A stretch of 7,106 nt of DNA from Anaerolineaceae bacterium UBA5838 (GTDB lineage Bacteria > Chloroflexota > Anaerolineae > Anaerolineales > Anaerolineaceae), in assembly GCA_002432795.1 (NCBI GenBank), contig DJGU01000095.1, forward strand, positions 1-7,106, given 5' to 3'. Positions within the stretch are counted from its first letter, which is position 1, and each line of letters opens with the position of its first letter. The notes under the pieces were generated by a model, which saw only the letters and a program-made list of their open reading frames with translations, made no database searches and had not been told where the DNA came from. This document shows positions 4,340-7,106 of the stretch, one piece after another. Made by a program: the position numbers and the translations under genes.

Positions 4340-6799
4340 TTACACTTCATAGCCGATGGCCTTATACCCCTTTTTCCTCTTTCCAAACATCCCAGCCAAA
4401 ACTGGCACCTGGTCATCGACATAATCATAGATGATCACCTCACTTTTTCGGTCATAATTGCGGTGAAGTCGACCTGCATATTGCGCTACCGTTCCGCGCC
4501 AGGCAATCGGCAATGCCAAAAATAAAGTGTCAAGGCGAGCATCATCAAACCCTTCTCCCAGATAGCGCCCTGTAGCAATAATCAAACGTTCTTCATCCTC
4601 TGGAATACGCTTCAACTCGTCCATCAATAAAAATCTTTGTTTGCGGCCCATCCCGCCGGATAAAACGATGATATTTTTCACTTTATCAGCCAGGGCATCT
4701 GCAAAATATGTGAGGTGTTCTCGCCGCTCTGTCAACAATACAGGCGACCGGCCGGTATGAATGGCTTCAACAACATCTTCAATAATCATTTGATTCCGGT
4801 GCAAGTCCGCTGCTAGCAGCGCGTATACTTCCTGAATGCCTGGTTCTGGAGTATTGTCCGCCCGGATTGGCAAAACAAAATTGGTTCTACGGACAATTAC
4901 CTTGTGGGTAAATGAGCGTGCAGCAGCTTGTTGGCGATCATCTACCCGGTATCGGACAGGCCCACATTGCATAAAAATGATCGGGTGCTGACCGTCCTGC
5001 CGGGTAACGGTTGCGGATAAGCCAGTAATGAACCTGGCTTTTGCTTGCCGAATCACTTGCTCAAAACTGGCTGCGGAAATGTGGTGGCATTCATCAATGA
5101 TGATATGACCATAATTCCCGACCAAATCATTGACTGTGCCCTTGTTGATCAGGCTCTGGATCATCGCTACATCTACCGTTCCGGTGATTTTATGTTTTCC
5201 ACCCCCGATCTGTCCGATTTCCTTTTTCCCCAGTCCTAAAAACGATTGGAGGCTTTCTACCCACTGGTCCATCAATTGTCTTCGATGAACAATTACCAAA
5301 GTATTTACTTTCCTTTGAGCAATTAACCATGCGTCAATGACCGTTTTGCCGAAAGCAGTAGAAGCAGAAAGAACGCCAATATCATGCCTAATAAGCTGAT
5401 CTGCAGCAAGCTGCTGCTCAGGACGAAGTATTCCCTGGAAATTTAATAATAGAGGATTACCAGCCGCACGTTCGTCAATCATCTTTGTTTTGATTTTTAG
5501 CTCACCCAGTGCCAGGAGCAGTTCTTCCTGGCACCCTCTGGGTAAGCCAAGGTGTTTCGGATATTCCTCACAACAGCTAATAATCCTGGGTTTACCGAAC
5601 GTAGAGAGACGCATGGCTTGTGCTTTGTAAAATTCCGGGTTTTGAAAGGCGGCCAACCGGATGAGGCGATTTCGCAAGGGCGCGGGCAGCCCTTCTTTTT
5701 CGATATATATTTGATTGCTGATGATCAGAGTGAGTTGATCTGGCAAAGGACCAGTTATTGGGGGTTCCTTATATTTCCGTGATGGGGTCAGTTTCCAGGG
5801 TTCGTTCTCGGTTTCATCCAAAACTACCGTCCGTGCGCCGGTGATTTCACCTTCGTCTTGAACATTCTTCACAATTCTTTCGAGGTCTTGATGAGCCATC
5901 TTCTGAATTGATGACAAAAAAGCCCACTGATCGGAATAGGGGTTGAGATCATTGTCCAAAAAGACGCTGTTATTTTGTTCACGTGGTTTTTTCTGCAGCG
6001 GTAGTGCAATCAGATTACCAAATCCGCCTCTGGGCAAGGTATCCTGACTGGGGAAAAGCCGGTCATAAGAATCCATTCCGATTTCCGGTCGCCGGTTCAT
6101 CGTACTGGTAAGCAGTAATGACCCAAGTTTTCGCGCCAATACTGCAGGAACAGGTGTTTCAAAAAAAATCCAGACGTGCCCACCATTTCCGGATCGTGAT
6201 CGTTCTAAGACGGCAGGGACCTGAAAACTGACGCACGTTTCCAGAAAAGTTTTGGCGTCTTCAGTCCAGGTGGACTTATCAAAATCAGCTGCCAGAAACC
6301 AGCATGATTCGTCCGCCAACAAAGGATAAACCCCCATCGTAAAGTCTCTGCCTGAACGGTCATTGGGGTCAATTCCCATGAGATGATCCCGGATGATCTC
6401 ATCGTTCACTTGAACAAACGCGCGAAAATTGCATTTCTGGCAGGCGATCTTCGGCTTCTGACAGATACCTGCTTTCCATTCATTACGACAGACAGGGGCA
6501 TAGCCTGACTTTCCGGTTTTGGAGTTTTCAAACCTGCGCGGGAAAACATCCTCCCGCCCTTTGAATAAAGAACGGAATAACCGGATTTTTTCCTCTTGAG
6601 AGGATTGGTTATTGACTTTAATTCCCTGAATGTTTAGTAATAGTTGTGCTGGGGAGCCTTTTTGAAGGAGCTGCCGGCGTAATTGTGTCAGCTCATCCAG
6701 TAACTGGTCACGGTGATGATCCAGATTTGCTAACTCTGCTTCGATCTCAGAAATTTTTCGTTCAATATCAAAGGATTCTGGCATAGTTTTATTGTACAT
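4340..6799 (-). CDS. TOTE-type archaeo-eukaryotic primase fused to superfamily 2 helicase
   Basis: An 819-residue protein with three parts. Residues 10-47 are a predicted coiled coil. Residues 70-300 are an archaeo-eukaryotic primase (AEP) domain of the kind named for TOTE conflict systems: a cysteine cluster C104/C113/C120/C123 likely binding zinc, the metal-binding pair in ADFD (D172, D174), SGNGGHVW (203-210, H208), and SYDRLFPSQD with GGFGNLIALP (244-267). Residues 455-800 are a superfamily 2 helicase: ASTAFGKT (479-486), DECHH (569-573), SAT (595-597), ATGRYLGEGFDD (742-753) and QYAGRLHR (773-780). All key residues are present, so it should be active as an ATPase. Family knowledge: such fusions are proposed to act in conflict with invading DNA, often with a nuclease; none is in this window. 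No clear ribosome binding site fits ATG 6799; ATG 6784 is an alternative. It stands alone, convergent to the accessory genes. Confidence 0.88.
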   Translation of the reverse strand: MYNKTMPESFDIERKISEIEAELANLDHHRDQLLDELTQLRRQLLQKGSPAQLLLNIQGIKVNNQSSQEEKIRLFRSLFKGREDVFPRRFENSKTGKSGYAPVCRNEWKAGICQKPKIACQKCNFRAFVQVNDEIIRDHLMGIDPNDRSGRDFTMGVYPLLADESCWFLAADFDKSTWTEDAKTFLETCVSFQVPAVLERSRSGNGGHVWIFFETPVPAVLARKLGSLLLTSTMNRRPEIGMDSYDRLFPSQDTLPRGGFGNLIALPLQKKPREQNNSVFLDNDLNPYSDQWAFLSSIQKMAHQDLERIVKNVQDEGEITGARTVVLDETENEPWKLTPSRKYKEPPITGPLPDQLTLIISNQIYIEKEGLPAPLRNRLIRLAAFQNPEFYKAQAMRLSTFGKPRIISCCEEYPKHLGLPRGCQEELLLALGELKIKTKMIDERAAGNPLLLNFQGILRPEQQLAADQLIRHDIGVLSASTAFGKTVIDAWLIAQRKVNTLVIVHRRQLMDQWVESLQSFLGLGKKEIGQIGGGKHKITGTVDVAMIQSLINKGTVNDLVGNYGHIIIDECHHISAASFEQVIRQAKARFITGLSATVTRQDGQHPIIFMQCGPVRYRVDDRQQAAARSFTHKVIVRRTNFVLPIRADNTPEPGIQEVYALLAADLHRNQMIIEDVVEAIHTGRSPVLLTERREHLTYFADALADKVKNIIVLSGGMGRKQRFLLMDELKRIPEDEERLIIATGRYLGEGFDDARLDTLFLALPIAWRGTVAQYAGRLHRNYDRKSEVIIYDYVDDQVPVLAGMFGKRKKGYKAIGYEV

Positions 6800-6805
6800 T
6801 CATGC

Positions 6806-6818
6806 TGATTAGCAATCA
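6806..6818. promoter_or_regulatory. Small palindrome just upstream of the primase-helicase gene
   Basis: TGATT-AGC-AATCA, a 5-bp inverted repeat ending 7 nt from the start codon at 6799. On the minus strand a TAAAAT (plus 6834-6839) could be its -10 box, without a good -35. An operator role is only a guess. Confidence 0.2.
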
Positions 6819-6883
6819 AAGTTTTTTTGAGTAATTTTAGGAACATGTTTGTGGTTGGTACTGTTTATCGACTTGTACTCCAT

Positions 6884-7106
6884 GAGGGTGTTGAAAAAAG
6901 AGGAGGTTATGTGAAAATGTCTGCTCATAAGCTGGAATTTCATCGAAAACAGGGGCTTATCATGCCTCAGGGCTGTTCATAATTCACTTATAAAGTACTC
7001 GGTCTGTTCGACCTCTTTGCCCGCTTCGTTCTTGACTTTGCGTTTGTGCTTGACACCCCAGCGGGCATCCGGGTCATGGGGCTCTTTGCCTTTGGTTTGT
7101 CGCTGC
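6884..7106 (-). mobile_element. Insertion sequence remnant (end plus 3' part of transposase)
   Basis: GAGGGTGTTGAAAAAAG (6884-6900) resembles the outer inverted repeats of IS elements with TGTTGAAAAA-type ends. It is followed inwards by about 76 non-coding bases and then the 3' end of a transposase gene on the minus strand. The other end lies beyond the window. No target duplication can be checked. Confidence 0.5.
6977..7106 (-). pseudogene. DDE transposase fragment
   Basis: Forty-two codons run in from the right edge and end with TGA at 6977-6979. They contain DPDARWGVKHKRKVK and EVEQTEYF, typical of IS4/IS5/IS1182-like DDE transposases. In relatives the phrase TEYF is followed by a YGYK segment and a long C-terminal half; here it becomes ISEL and stops. 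The gene has therefore lost its C-terminal part by an internal deletion, and the product should be inactive. The exact IS family is uncertain. Confidence 0.65.

Noticed and set aside
6911..6982. A 23-residue plus-strand frame beginning GTG with a perfect AGGAGG 4 nt upstream.
   Set aside because: It lies wholly inside the IS remnant, overlaps the transposase stop, and has no support beyond the ribosome binding site.
1..7106. CRISPR arrays, tRNA and rRNA genes, riboswitches, toxin-antitoxin pairs.
   Set aside because: No regularly spaced repeats, cloverleaf-like or rRNA sequence, known riboswitch core or paired small genes were seen on either strand.

Overview
The window looks like a bacterial chromosome segment, possibly from an uncultured Chloroflexota/Anaerolineae-like organism. 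That placement is an inference from two things: a ChlI-type chelatase ATPase and a DUF35 zinc-ribbon/OB-fold gene sit side by side, with moderate GC (52-62% in the chelatase lines I counted). There is no rRNA, tRNA or other taxonomic marker to confirm it.

Layout. (1) 1-848, minus: the N-terminal 282 residues of a Mg/Co-chelatase AAA+ subunit, running off the left edge. (2) 849-1190: a divergent intergenic region with a promoter for the chelatase. (3) 1191-1592, plus: a complete DUF35 protein with a strong intrinsic terminator. (4) 1646-4339: an accessory region of lower GC (33-40% in sampled lines), with a DUF4238 gene (1984-3033) and a DUF6994-like gene (3323-4031, broken by a one-base frameshift in an A6 run). 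(5) 4340-6799, minus: a TOTE-type archaeo-eukaryotic primase fused to a superfamily 2 helicase. (6) 6884-7106: an IS remnant with the 3' part of a transposase gene on the minus strand.

Two signals stand out in the accessory region. First, the last 12-20 codons of the DUF35 gene are repeated behind each accessory gene: copy 2 at 3183-3218, copy 3 at 4044-4105 and a weak copy 4 near 4187-4215. Copy 2 also carries a near-identical terminator. The point differences between copies are mostly synonymous third-position changes, so the copies look like 3' ends of diverged DUF35 genes. This is what repeated integration into the 3' end of a protein gene would leave, as SCC elements do at rlmH. Decayed tandem paralogues are the main alternative. 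Second, the DUF4238 gene sits in what looks like a lone integron-type gene cassette. It starts with TTAGGC at 1945, and right at its stop codon it carries a ~120 bp attC-like fold with R and L stems, an unpaired spacer and extrahelical bases. No integron integrase or other attC site is visible.

I read the region as an insertion hotspot downstream of DUF35, holding small cargo genes of unknown function and a primase-helicase of a class proposed to act in genome conflict. No shared pathway between these genes can be shown from this window.
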